A DNA stretch of 12,833 bases from Clostridium sp. CAG:448 (GCA_000433415.1 FR890512.1:27700-40532); one strand, 5' to 3'; positions 1 to 6,925 are shown, counted from the stretch's first letter. Notes: generated by a model from the sequence alone, not told the origin. Numbers and translations: made by a program.

Positions 1-476
1 GCGTTCTGGTGTTTGCAAAGGGCGACAACATTCAGAAGGCTCTGGATGCAGGCGCAGACTATGCAGGCGGCGCAGAGTACGCAGAAAAGATCCAGAAGGA
101 AAACTGGCTGGATTTCGATGTTGTAATCGCTTCTCCCGACATGATGGGTACCATCGGTCGTTTGGGTAAGGTGCTCGGCCCGAAGGGCTTGATGCCTTCT
201 CCGAAGGCGGGAACCGTTACGCCGGATGTTGCCAAGGCAGTTGCCGAAGCAAAAGCCGGTAAGATCGAATACCGTCTGGACAAGACCAACATTATTCACT
301 GCCCGATCGGCAAAGCTTCCTTTGGCCCCGAAAAGCTCCAGGAGAACTTCACTGCGCTCATGGGTGCCATCATTAAGGCAAAGCCGGCTGCTGCAAAGGG
401 TCAGTATATCAAGAGCTGCGTCGTCGTGTCTACCATGGGCCCCGGCGTCAAGGTCAACGGTGCAAAGCTTGGCTGA
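1..476 (+). CDS. rplA: 50S ribosomal protein L1, C-terminal part (5' truncated by window)
   Basis: This is the last two thirds of ribosomal protein L1, which binds 23S rRNA at the mobile L1 stalk near the E site and, in many bacteria, represses its own operon. The frame is open from the window edge (first complete codon at 3) to TGA at 474-476, giving about 157 residues of a protein that is usually near 230. The L1 signature region is clear: an ASPDMMGTIGRLGKVLGPKG stretch followed by LMPSPKAGTVTPD. The family's C-terminal pattern TNIIHCPIGKASF also follows. The GTG at 9 is an internal valine, not a start. The gene is followed within 25 bases by a terminator and then by a convergent gene, so rplJ and rplL, the common downstream partners, are not adjacent here. 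Identification is essentially certain. Confidence 0.97.
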   Translation, partial: VLVFAKGDNIQKALDAGADYAGGAEYAEKIQKENWLDFDVVIASPDMMGTIGRLGKVLGPKGLMPSPKAGTVTPDVAKAVAEAKAGKIEYRLDKTNIIHCPIGKASFGPEKLQENFTALMGAIIKAKPAAAKGQYIKSCVVVSTMGPGVKVNGAKLG

Positions 477-497
477 GCACCAAGGTTAATGCCAATA

Positions 498-533
498 GAA
501 AAAACAGCGGAGATTGCTCTTCGCTGTTTTTTT
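498..533. terminator. Bidirectional rho-independent terminator between rplA and ymdB
   Basis: The hairpin has arms CAGCGGAGA (505-513) and TCTTCGCTG (518-526), with one G-U wobble on the plus strand and a four-base loop TTGC. A run of A precedes it and a run of seven T follows it. Because both flanks are A/T tracts, it can end transcription of rplA on the plus strand and of the convergent ymdB on the minus strand. Confidence 0.85.
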
Positions 534-572
534 GTGCCGTATTTCAAAAACAAAGCGGATGAATGCGGCATA

Positions 573-1340
573 TCAGAATGCGATGCGCCGGATTTCGGTC
601 GCTTTGCCGCCCTGCAGGGTAAGGAGAATGCCGTCCGCACGAACCGTTCCGCCGGCGACCGTAAATTTGGCAGGGAGATGGTCGCGTAATCTGCGCAGAA
701 CCGCCTCGGTGTCGGTACCCAGAACCCCGCCGGTGGGACCGGTCATGCCAAGGTCCGTTACATAACCCGTTCCGCCTGGTAAAATGCAGGCGTCGGCAGT
801 GGGAACGTGAGTGTGTGTGCCGAACAGACAGCTGACCTTGCCGTCAAACGCACGGGCAAGCGCCAGTTTTTCGGAGGTTGCCTCGGCGTGGAAATCCACC
901 ACCGCTTCATCAAAATTGCCTGCCTGCTCGCGCAGAATTTTGGAAAGGACGGTAAACGGACTGTCCAAAGGTTCCATAAAAACAGTGCCCGCAAGATTGA
1001 TTGCCAACAGGCGAACGTTGGCAGCGGGGAGGATTGTCCACCCGAAGCCCGGCGCCGAAGGCGGATAATTGGCAGGGCGCAGAATCTGCGAAGGGTGATC
1101 GTCCAAAAAATATTCCAGGTCACGCATGGAAAAAGCGTGATTCCCAAGGGTAATCAGGTCGGCACCGGCATCCAGAAGCCGCTGCGCGTCAAAGGCGTTC
1201 AGCCCGTGAATTTCGGTTGCATTCTCGCCGTTGACCCACACAAAATCCGCACCGAGGGCAGCAGCCTGCCACCGGAGATGCTTTTCCAGATGTGCCAGCC
1301 CCGCATTGCCGACGACATCGCCGAGTATCAGTAATTTCAT
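573..1340 (-). CDS. ymdB: YmdB-family metallophosphodiesterase (2',3'-cyclic-nucleotide 2'-phosphodiesterase type)
   Basis: The product has 255 residues, close to the roughly 260 of the family. It is a cytoplasmic calcineurin-like binuclear metal phosphodiesterase. In Bacillus subtilis YmdB hydrolyses cyclic nucleotides and is linked to biofilm versus motility choices; the role here is inferred from family. The expected metal ligands are all visible: Asp8 in LGDVVG, Glu39-Asn40 in NGENA, Asn67-His68 in TLGNH, His151 in VDFHAEATSEK, and His176/His178 in GTHTHVPTAD. His68 occupies the usual catalytic position. The ATG at 1338-1340 is preceded by GAAAGGA. No sigma-A promoter is visible directly upstream, so it may depend on readthrough from the membrane protein gene at 1419-1928, past the hairpin at 1380-1410. 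It converges on rplA. Confidence 0.94.
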   Translation of the reverse strand: MKLLILGDVVGNAGLAHLEKHLRWQAAALGADFVWVNGENATEIHGLNAFDAQRLLDAGADLITLGNHAFSMRDLEYFLDDHPSQILRPANYPPSAPGFGWTILPAANVRLLAINLAGTVFMEPLDSPFTVLSKILREQAGNFDEAVVDFHAEATSEKLALARAFDGKVSCLFGTHTHVPTADACILPGGTGYVTDLGMTGPTGGVLGTDTEAVLRRLRDHLPAKFTVAGGTVRADGILLTLQGGKATEIRRIAF

Positions 1341-1375
1341 GAAAAAATCCTTTCTTTCGGTGTCAAAAGGGCAGA

Positions 1376-1410
1376 GAAAAGCACTCCAAGTCTCCTCTGC
1401 TTGAAGTGCT
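1376..1410 (-). terminator. Hairpin terminator or attenuator between the membrane protein gene and ymdB
   Basis: Arms AGCACTCCAAG (1380-1390) and CTTGAAGTGCT (1400-1410) surround a nine-base loop. On the minus strand all 11 positions pair (one as U-G) and the stem is followed by a short TTTTCTC tract. On the plus strand there is a C-A mismatch but a seven-T tract follows (1414-1420). The lack of a plus-strand gene upstream and the better minus-strand pairing favour termination after the 1419-1928 gene. The U tract is short, so partial readthrough into ymdB is plausible. Confidence 0.65.
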
Positions 1411-1418
1411 CTGTTTTT

Positions 1419-1928
1419 TTATGCCTCTTTTTTTGCCTTTTGGGGTTTGAAAACGTCTTCTTTTTCTTTGCGCGGATTCATAATGAGAGAGGTAATGACC
1501 GCGAATACCAAACCCACCAGTGCGAAAATGAAGGAAATCCAGTAGACAGCATTGATCTGCACCTCAAGCTCCGGATGTACGGTCTTAGTGAATACACCAT
1601 TGTAGGTCAACGCATAAAAGACAATCCAGGAAGCCATACTTCCGAGCGAAATCAAGGGCGCGATTTTGGAGAGCGGGCGATAGAGAATCGCAACGCAGGA
1701 GAGCGCAAACAGAAGAACCGTGATTGCCAGCGGAATCCAGACAGCGGAGCCCTTTGCGATTGCAGGGTAGATCAGTGAATAGTTGCTGTTGAATGCAAGA
1801 ACGCCGATGCCGTTGTCATTTTCATAAAGTACGGTTGCATAAGGCGCAAGCAGTAAAAAGAGTGCAACGATTGCGTGGCACGCAGTCGTGATGATCTGTA
1901 AGACGCGTGGATTCTTCTGCGATTCCAT
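1419..1928 (-). CDS. Small four-helix membrane protein of unknown function
   Basis: I do not recognise this 169-residue protein. Four hydrophobic segments are visible, at roughly residues 10-32, 57-82, 86-108 and 127-150. Between the first two lies a polar loop (LYENDNGIGVLAFNSNYS). The short C-terminal tail is very rich in lysine and glutamate and should be cytoplasmic. There is no signal peptidase site or recognisable catalytic motif. The start is well supported: ATG at 1926-1928 is preceded by GGAGGAACCATT on the minus strand, and a near-consensus promoter lies 44 bases further upstream. It is divergent from asnA and followed by ymdB on the same strand. Coding status is secure because of the promoter, ribosome binding site and helical pattern; function is open. 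Confidence 0.85.
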   Translation of the reverse strand: MESQKNPRVLQIITTACHAIVALFLLLAPYATVLYENDNGIGVLAFNSNYSLIYPAIAKGSAVWIPLAITVLLFALSCVAILYRPLSKIAPLISLGSMASWIVFYALTYNGVFTKTVHPELEVQINAVYWISFIFALVGLVFAVITSLIMNPRKEKEDVFKPQKAKKEA

Positions 1929-1971
1929 AATGGTTCCTCCGTGTGGATAATCAACAAATTTTATCCCCTAT

Positions 1972-2000
1972 ATTATAATCGAAAACCGGGAATAAGTCAA
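1972..2000 (-). promoter_or_regulatory. Sigma-A promoter for the 1419-1928 membrane protein gene
   Basis: Read on the minus strand, TTGACT (1995-2000) and TATAAT (1972-1977) are separated by exactly 17 bases. This matches the vegetative consensus at 11 of 12 positions and predicts a 5' leader of about 35-40 bases before the GGAGGA site. Confidence 0.85.
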
Positions 2001-2025
2001 GACAAACCGGGCGAATCGGGAAAAA

Positions 2026-2041
2026 TTGTACGTTTGTACAA
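2026..2041. promoter_or_regulatory. Perfect inverted repeat TTGTAC-N4-GTACAA, candidate operator
   Basis: Two perfect six-base arms, TTGTAC (2026-2031) and GTACAA (2036-2041), are separated by GTTT. The site lies in the divergent intergenic region, about 25 bases upstream of the -35 box of the membrane protein promoter and 43 bases upstream of the asnA -35 box. The position suits an activator or a shared regulator. No regulator can be assigned from the sequence. Confidence 0.4.
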
Positions 2042-2083
2042 AACAAAGTCCTTGGAATTGTGAAATATTACACAGGTATGTGC

Positions 2084-2112
2084 TTGCAATCCGGGAAATT
2101 TTATGTTAAAAT
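2084..2112 (+). promoter_or_regulatory. Sigma-A promoter for asnA
   Basis: TTGCAA (2084-2089) and TAAAAT (2107-2112) are separated by 17 bases. The predicted start is near 2119, giving a short leader before AAGGAGG at 2135-2141. Confidence 0.75.
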
Positions 2113-2147
2113 AAAAAGAAAAACATATCAAAATAAGGAGGTAGAAC

Positions 2148-3161
2148 GTGAGTACCAACCGTATTGTGATTCCCGCCGGCTATTGCCAGGTGTTGGATCC
2201 GTATCAGACGCAACGAGCCATTGCCTATGTCAAGGCAACCTTTCAGGAGGAATTTGCCAACGCCCTGAATTTGAAACGTGTGTCCGCACCGCTGTTTGTC
2301 GCAGGGGATTCCGGATTGAATGACAATCTGAACGGCTACGAACGTCCTGTCACCTTTGACATCCCCGCCATCGGCAGGGAAGGGCAGGTGGTGCATTCCC
2401 TTGCCAAATGGAAGCGCCTTGCTCTAAAACGGTATGGGTTCGGCGTCGGGTACGGTCTGTACACCGACATGAATGCGATTCGCCGGGATGAGGTGCTGGA
2501 TAATCTGCACTCCGTTTATGTGGATCAGTGGGACTGGGAAAAGGTCATCACGCCCGAGGTGCGTAATCTGCAGTACCTGTACAATACCGTGCGTTGTATT
2601 GTCAATGCGATCTGCAATACCAATGACCGCCTGCAGGTCAACTTCCCGCAACTGACCTGCGTCCTCTCAAGGGATGTTACTTTTATTACCACGCAGGAAC
2701 TGGAGGATCTCTATCCCGACCAGACCCCGTCAGAGCGCGAAAACACCTTCCTGCGCGCGCATAAAACCGCCTTTCTTGCGCAGATCGGCGGAAAGCTGAA
2801 ATCCGGCAAACCGCATGACGGACGAGCGCCTGACTACGACGACTGGCAGTTGAACGGCGATTTGTTTTTCTGGGATGACGTGCTCGGGCGGGCAATCGAG
2901 ATTTCCTCTATGGGAATCCGCGTGGACAGTGAATCCCTTGACCGCCAGCTCACGCTTGCCGGCTGTGACGACCGCAGAGAACTGCCCTTCCATCGGATGC
3001 TTCTGAACGGTGAGCTGCCTTTGACGATCGGCGGCGGTATCGGACAGTCGCGCCTCTGCATGCTGATGATGGGCTGCGCGCATATCGGCGAGGTGCAGTC
3101 CAGCCTGTGGGATGAACAAACCGTCAGCGCATGTGCCGATGCCGGCATCCGGCTGTTGTAA
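2148..3161 (+). CDS. asnA: Aspartate--ammonia ligase (asparagine synthetase A)
   Basis: AsnA makes asparagine from aspartate, ammonia and ATP, releasing AMP and pyrophosphate. It is a soluble dimer with a class II aminoacyl-tRNA synthetase fold related to AspRS. The 337 residues match the usual 330 or so. Conserved blocks include VVHSLAKWKR (81-90), YTDMNAIRRDE (105-115), HSVYVDQWDWE (121-131), HDGRAPDYDDW (223-233), LNGDLFFWDD (235-244), ISSMGIRVD (252-260) and LTIGGGIGQSRLCML (292-306). Together they form the ATP and aspartate site. The start is GTG at 2148, six bases after a perfect AAGGAGG (2135-2141); no better in-frame ATG fits that site. The gene appears monocistronic, with its own promoter and a strong terminator. 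Asparagine or nitrogen control is plausible, and a palindrome lies upstream at 2026-2041. Function is secure. Confidence 0.97.
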   Translation: MSTNRIVIPAGYCQVLDPYQTQRAIAYVKATFQEEFANALNLKRVSAPLFVAGDSGLNDNLNGYERPVTFDIPAIGREGQVVHSLAKWKRLALKRYGFGVGYGLYTDMNAIRRDEVLDNLHSVYVDQWDWEKVITPEVRNLQYLYNTVRCIVNAICNTNDRLQVNFPQLTCVLSRDVTFITTQELEDLYPDQTPSERENTFLRAHKTAFLAQIGGKLKSGKPHDGRAPDYDDWQLNGDLFFWDDVLGRAIEISSMGIRVDSESLDRQLTLAGCDDRRELPFHRMLLNGELPLTIGGGIGQSRLCMLMMGCAHIGEVQSSLWDEQTVSACADAGIRLL

Positions 3162-3186
3162 TCTTCCGAAAATATCTTCCGAAATA

Positions 3187-3250
3187 AAAAGCGCCGCTTC
3201 CTTTGCACCCTGCGGATTTTTGGCAGAGTGAAAAGGGAGCCGGCGCTTTT
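3187..3250. terminator. Long bidirectional terminator after asnA
   Basis: Arms 3191-3213 and 3223-3246 pair through GCGCCG, a CT-rich block and CTGC, with a few mismatches and one bulge, giving a stem of about 23 base pairs. The 5' flank is AAAAA and the 3' flank TTTT, so it can also end the convergent regulator gene that stops at 3321. Confidence 0.8.
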
Positions 3251-3320
3251 GTCCGTATCGCTGAATCGGGCTGCCGCAGAGACCGGTGCAATCCCTGACC
3301 CTGCGGACAGCCCTGAACGC

Positions 3321-4424
3321 TTATTTGTATGCTTCCATGCGCAGCACCGCGTTGCGGAAGCGCTCATGCGTGCGGATGGGCGCCCAGATCCGGCTGCCGA
3401 AGTTGCCCTGCAGCAGGCGTGCGCACTTGGAAATATCGGTGGATTCACCCTCTCCGCCGCGCTGATAGGTGACGGTGTTGATCAACACGGATTCATAGGT
3501 GGCTTCCTCCGGGCGTGAGTCATAAGCAATGGCGTGATCCGCCATTTTCTCGACGCAATCCAGGGCGCGATCCCGGTCGCCCTGCATCAGATACAGCATC
3601 GCAAGCTGACGGTAGGAGTTGGCAAGCCGGTCGTGGTAGTACAGCAGATTTTTTTCGCCGAAAATAATGCCGAATAACTGTACCCCACGCCACAGAATCT
3701 CAATCTTCTGCTCCAGAGAGTAGTGATCGCCGGAAATATCCGGTACGCATGCCAGATTGTACAGGTGCCACCAGATATTGTCCGCAAACAGAATCAGGTT
3801 TCTCTGTGCCTGCGCAAACGCGGTTTCGCCGGTTAGGACGGTCGCCTTAATGATTTCACTGCAGTAAGACATTGCATGCAACTGATCCGCAATCTCCAGT
3901 GCGCTCTTTTCGTCCCGAAGCTGGTGCGAATAAATGTCACACAGCGTCTTTTTGGTTTCATCCCGCAAAGCATCGTCGGTGCAGTCGTCCAAAATATGGT
4001 GGCAGAGCGTTACCGCTTCCTGCAAATCCGCCTTTTTGGGACGTCCGTTGGCATTGAGCGCGGACAATACGCCTGCCAGCTCCAATTGCAGCACATAAGA
4101 GGAGGGAATTTCGGCAATTGCCTCCCGTAGCAGCGTCAGAGCCTCCGGCAACCGGTCGTGCTCTTCCAGCCAAGCGGCCTTTTCCATATAATCCGCCACG
4201 CGCTGTTCCTTTTGTGCCCCGTCGTAGCAGAGCAGCTCGTCCATGGTCACGCTGAAAAAGTCCGCAATGCGCGGCAGATATTCAATATCCGGATAGCAGG
4301 TTTCGGATTCCCAACGGGAAACCGCCTGCGGTGTTACCCCGAGGTGTACTGCGAGGTCATCCTGCGTGACATCGTTTTTCTTACGCAAAAGCCTTATTTT
4401 TTTTCCAACTTTAACATTCATCAT
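3321..4424 (-). CDS. XRE-family transcriptional regulator with helical-repeat-like C-terminal region
   Basis: This is a cytoplasmic DNA-binding regulator of 367 residues. An N-terminal Cro/C1-type helix-turn-helix spans residues 6-60, with the core VTQDDLAVHLGVTPQAVSRW and the usual following pattern PDIEYLPRIADFFSVTMDELL. From about residue 90 to the end the protein is a series of amphipathic helices, with blocks such as AAWLEEHDRLPEALTLLREA, that resemble tetratricopeptide-type repeats. Rgg- and PlcR-like regulators use such domains to sense peptides, but the ligand here is unknown. I place the start at 4422-4424 (the first of two adjacent ATG codons), ten bases after GGAGGA (4435-4440 on the complement). 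The frame stays open to 4538, but that upstream ATG lies within the promoter region and is not supported. Targets are unknown; autoregulation or control of the divergent operon is a guess. Confidence 0.88.
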   Translation of the reverse strand: MMNVKVGKKIRLLRKKNDVTQDDLAVHLGVTPQAVSRWESETCYPDIEYLPRIADFFSVTMDELLCYDGAQKEQRVADYMEKAAWLEEHDRLPEALTLLREAIAEIPSSYVLQLELAGVLSALNANGRPKKADLQEAVTLCHHILDDCTDDALRDETKKTLCDIYSHQLRDEKSALEIADQLHAMSYCSEIIKATVLTGETAFAQAQRNLILFADNIWWHLYNLACVPDISGDHYSLEQKIEILWRGVQLFGIIFGEKNLLYYHDRLANSYRQLAMLYLMQGDRDRALDCVEKMADHAIAYDSRPEEATYESVLINTVTYQRGGEGESTDISKCARLLQGNFGSRIWAPIRTHERFRNAVLRMEAYK

Positions 4425-4529
4425 AACACCGTTTTCCTCCGTATCTCTGAATCTCTGGAAAATCATAGGAAAAGCGTCGCCGGAGCGCGGAGAACGGGGC
4501 GCAACCGGTCGAATTTTTGCCTGTTTTGT

Positions 4530-4558
4530 ATTATACATTATTCTACGGAAAAAGTCAA
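4530..4558 (-). promoter_or_regulatory. Sigma-A promoter for the XRE regulator
   Basis: On the minus strand TTGACT (4553-4558) and TATAAT (4530-4535) are 17 bases apart. The predicted transcript has a 5' leader of about 100 bases before the ATG at 4424, longer than needed for a ribosome binding site alone. Confidence 0.82.
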
Positions 4559-4607
4559 TAGGAAATTGATATTTTGTCTTTTCGGTTAATATGTCTGCGC
4601 TTCTTTT

Positions 4608-4678
4608 TCTGTCGAAAAATGACGATAAAACAGATAATCATTCCATAAAAAGAAATATCGTCAAAAAATCGAAGCAGA
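4608..4678. repeat. Imperfect inverted repeat in the divergent regulator intergenic region
   Basis: Arms TCTG-TCGA-AAAA-TGACGATA (4608-4627) and TATCGTCA-AAAAA-TCGA-AG-CAGA (4656-4678) are inverted copies broken by A-rich spacers. The inner eight bases (4620-4627 and 4656-4663) are a perfect match, separated by 28 bases. It lies between the divergent promoters of the XRE gene and the yerC-like gene. It could be a paired operator, a DNA secondary structure, or a relic of a small repeat element. Confidence 0.45.
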
Positions 4679-4716
4679 ATCTTGTAGGAATTTGTTGATT
4701 ATTTTGTAAAAAAGAC

Positions 4717-4745
4717 TTTACTTTTCCCGAAGGATATGGTACAAT
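4717..4745 (+). promoter_or_regulatory. Sigma-A promoter for the yerC-methyltransferase-hslO operon
   Basis: TTTACT (4717-4722) and TACAAT (4740-4745) are separated by 17 bases. The in-frame ATG at 4744 overlaps the -10 box, so it cannot be the start on this transcript; this supports the downstream ATG at 4786. Confidence 0.7.
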
Positions 4746-4785
4746 GAAAAAAGAATTAGAGTTCTACGTTCGGGAGGTACGGAAA

Positions 4786-5094
4786 ATGGAAGAGAGGACA
4801 GAGGGGACGGAGAATATCGAGATCCTGTGCCGTGCATTTCTCACATTGAGCACAATAGCGGAATGTAAGGAATTCCTGACAGATCTTTGCACCGCATCCG
4901 AGCTGAAAGAGATGTCCCGCCGCCTGACTGCGGCAAAAATGCTGCGCGATAACCGCGTCTATACGGATATTGCGTCGGCAACCGGATTGAGCACCGCAAC
5001 CATCAGCCGCGTAAACCGCTGCCTGAAGTTCGGTAACGGATATTTGCATGTGCTGGATGCCATGGATCGGATGGGGAAGCGCCGTGAGTTCTGA
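4786..5094 (+). CDS. yerC: YerC/YecD-type TrpR-like DNA-binding protein
   Basis: A small helical DNA-binding protein of 102 residues, matching the YerC/YecD family (about 100 residues) of the TrpR superfamily. The family hallmarks are present: FLTDLCTASELKEMSRRLTAAKML, then a helix-turn-helix ending in TGLSTATISRVNRCLKFGNG. The family was named from similarity to the Trp repressor. It is common in Firmicutes and generally not known to sense tryptophan; the effector and targets here are unknown. The start is ATG 4786, eight bases after GGGAGG (4772-4777). The upstream in-frame ATG at 4744 lies in the -10 box. The stop codon overlaps the start of the methyltransferase gene, indicating translational coupling. 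Confidence 0.88.
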   Translation: MEERTEGTENIEILCRAFLTLSTIAECKEFLTDLCTASELKEMSRRLTAAKMLRDNRVYTDIASATGLSTATISRVNRCLKFGNGYLHVLDAMDRMGKRREF

Positions 5095-5878
5095 TATGCG
5101 TGCGGAGGATCGGTACGAGTACGACGGTTATGGGGCTGTGGCGCCGGTGTATGACCGACTGAATGCCGAAATTGATTATACCGCATGGGCGGCGTTTGCC
5201 GAACGGTGCATGGAGAAGTTCTGCCGGAAGCGCCCTGCGCTTGTGCTTGACCTTGCCTGCGGAACCGGCAGGATGACCATTGCCATGGCGGAGCGTGGCT
5301 ACGATATGATCGGTGTGGACGGCTCCGCGGATATGCTTGCCGTGGCGTATGACCGTGCTGCGGCTGCCGGCAGGCAGATTTTGTTTCTGCAGCAGGATAT
5401 GCGTTCCTTTGAACTGTACGGGACGGTCGGCGCCGTGCTTTGCTGCCTGGACAGTCTCAACTATCTGACCGGCGACGGGGAATTGGCGCTCTGCTTTTCT
5501 TTGGTGCATAATTACCTGGAGCCGGACGGACTGTTTTTCTTTGATGTCAATACCCCGCATAAGTTTGCATGTGTATACGGCGATGAGGCGTATATTCTGG
5601 AGGACGAGGAAGGCGGGACATTTTGCGGTTGGCAGAACCGCTACGATCCGGAAAGCGGTCTGTGCGAGTTTGCACTGTCCGTGTTTACGGAGAATAAAAA
5701 CGGCACCTATACCCGCCGGGATGAGGTACAGACCGAACGCTGCTATACAATGGAGCAGATTACCGCCTCCCTGCAGGCGGCAGGTATGGAGCTTTTGGGT
5801 GTTTACGGCGATTTTGCCTTTACGCCTGCCGATGCCGCACAGGACCGTTGGTATTTTTGCGCACGCGCAATCAAATAA
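5084..5878 (+). CDS. Class I SAM-dependent methyltransferase
   Basis: A soluble methyltransferase of 264 residues with a Rossmann-type SAM fold. Motif I is LVLDLACGTGRM (53-64). The acidic residue at the end of strand 2 is Asp79 in IGVDGS, followed by FLQQDMRSF and then LCCLDSLNYL for motifs II and III. A LEPDGLFFFDVNTP stretch typical of small-molecule or unknown-substrate methyltransferases follows. The substrate cannot be predicted. I favour GTG at 5084, which overlaps the yerC-like stop by 11 bases and follows GGGGAAG; ATG at 5096 is an alternative giving 260 residues but has a poorer ribosome binding site. Further upstream in-frame codons run through the yerC coding sequence and are not credible. 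It sits 28 bases before hslO in what looks like one operon. Confidence 0.88.
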   Translation: MSSDMRAEDRYEYDGYGAVAPVYDRLNAEIDYTAWAAFAERCMEKFCRKRPALVLDLACGTGRMTIAMAERGYDMIGVDGSADMLAVAYDRAAAAGRQILFLQQDMRSFELYGTVGAVLCCLDSLNYLTGDGELALCFSLVHNYLEPDGLFFFDVNTPHKFACVYGDEAYILEDEEGGTFCGWQNRYDPESGLCEFALSVFTENKNGTYTRRDEVQTERCYTMEQITASLQAAGMELLGVYGDFAFTPADAAQDRWYFCARAIK

Positions 5879-5906
5879 GATGCGGCGTATCGAATAGGGG
5901 GAAATA

Positions 5907-6830
5907 ATGAAACCATCTGCAATTTTACGCGCCATGACAAAGGACGGCAGTGCGCGCATTCATGTGATCAACTCCACGGCAATCGTGCAGGAGGCAATTG
6001 CGCACCATACGCTGACGCCGACCGCCGGTGCGACCCTGGGACGGCTTTTGACCATTACTTCCATTATGGGATGTATGCTTGGGGAAGAGGAGGACAGCAT
6101 TACCGTGATGCTGAACGGCGACGGCCCCGCGGGGAGAGTGCTCGCGGCGTCGGACTATTTGGGAAATGTACGCGGCTATATACAGAACCCGGCGGTCGAT
6201 CTGCCGCTGAAGGCGAACGGAAAGCTGGATGTCGGCGGTGCGGTCGGCAATGGGGTTCTGCACATTCTGCGGGATACCGGCGCGGAAGAACCGTATAACG
6301 GCGCCATCGCATTGGTCAGCGGGGAAATTGCGGAGGACATTGCCGCTTACTATGCCGAGAGCGAACAGATCCCGACGGTCTGCGCCCTGGGCGTTCTGAT
6401 TGATGTGGACAGCTCCTGCCGTGCCGCGGGCGGCGTGCTGGTACAGCTGTTGCCCTTCGCGGATACGTCGGTGATTGATCGGTTGGAAAAGAATGTGGAA
6501 GCGCTCAGCGCCATTTCCTCCCTGATTGACGGCGGGGCAGACAACCGGGAGCTGCTTTCCATCGTTTGCAAAGACATTCCGTATGATATTTTTGACGAGC
6601 TGCCCGTTGCGTACCGCTGTACCTGTTCGCGGGAGCGGACCGGACGCGCGCTTCTGTCCCTGGGGCGCAAAGAGGTGCGGAAAATGCTGGCGGAACAGCT
6701 GGCTGAAGGGAAGCCGGATGCATTGGAAGTCGTCTGCCATTTCTGCGGTCAGAAATATCTGTTCTCGCATGAGGACCTGCGGGAAATGTTTGATCGCCGG
6801 GAGCGGGAGAGCGCCGGGGAGCAGTCATAA
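5907..6830 (+). CDS. hslO: Hsp33 redox-regulated chaperonin
   Basis: Hsp33 is a cytoplasmic holdase chaperone. Zinc bound by four cysteines keeps it inactive, and oxidation forms disulfides, releases zinc and exposes its substrate site. The 307 residues match the family. The four switch cysteines are present as a CxC pair (Cys238 and Cys240, CTCSRER) and a CxxC pair (Cys277 and Cys280, VCHFCGQKY). N-terminal domain blocks such as TPTAGATLGRLLT, DGPAGRVLAASDYLGNVRGY and GGAVGNGVLHILRD are typical. The ATG at 5907 follows AGGGGG (5896-5901) with a five-base spacer. It is probably the last gene of the operon with the yerC-like and methyltransferase genes, and is followed by a hairpin at 6836-6865. 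Confidence 0.96.
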   Translation: MKPSAILRAMTKDGSARIHVINSTAIVQEAIAHHTLTPTAGATLGRLLTITSIMGCMLGEEEDSITVMLNGDGPAGRVLAASDYLGNVRGYIQNPAVDLPLKANGKLDVGGAVGNGVLHILRDTGAEEPYNGAIALVSGEIAEDIAAYYAESEQIPTVCALGVLIDVDSSCRAAGGVLVQLLPFADTSVIDRLEKNVEALSAISSLIDGGADNRELLSIVCKDIPYDIFDELPVAYRCTCSRERTGRALLSLGRKEVRKMLAEQLAEGKPDALEVVCHFCGQKYLFSHEDLREMFDRRERESAGEQS

Positions 6831-6835
6831 ATGCA

Positions 6836-6865
6836 CGGGAGCAATGCCGGGTGGTGTTGCTCCCG
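6836..6865 (+). terminator. Probable terminator hairpin after hslO
   Basis: Perfect nine-base arms CGGGAGCAA (6836-6844) and TTGCTCCCG (6857-6865) enclose a 12-base loop immediately after the hslO stop. The following bases (CATCTTGTCTG) are only partly T-rich, so termination may be inefficient. Confidence 0.55.
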
Positions 6866-6925
6866 CATCTTGTCTGCCGTAGAATCGGGTTGGCGAAAAA
6901 AGTAAAAAAAATTGCAAAAAACCTC

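Noticed and set aside
477..510. Possible L10 leader remnant after rplA
   Set aside because: Only short similarity by eye to part of the leader; the segment is fully explained by the terminator hairpin.
4425..4538. Upstream ATG giving a 405-residue XRE regulator
   Set aside because: The ATG at 4538 lies between the -35 and -10 boxes of the promoter, and the extra 38 residues lack family similarity; the GGAGGA site points to 4424.
4744..4785. Upstream ATG adding 14 residues to the YerC-like protein
   Set aside because: It overlaps the -10 box of the promoter, whereas GGGAGG correctly precedes ATG 4786.
5048..5083. Upstream start for the methyltransferase inside the yerC-like gene
   Set aside because: It would encode a tryptophan-rich segment unlike the family and has no ribosome binding site; GTG 5084 fits better.
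5003..5959. 318-residue open frame on the minus strand opposite the methyltransferase
   Set aside because: It is antisense to a gene with clear SAM-binding motifs, has no ribosome binding site support and shows low-complexity arginine/histidine-rich composition typical of shadow frames.
5925..6770. 281-residue open frame on the minus strand opposite hslO
   Set aside because: hslO is unambiguous from its four zinc cysteines; the antisense frame has no recognisable domain or start signal.
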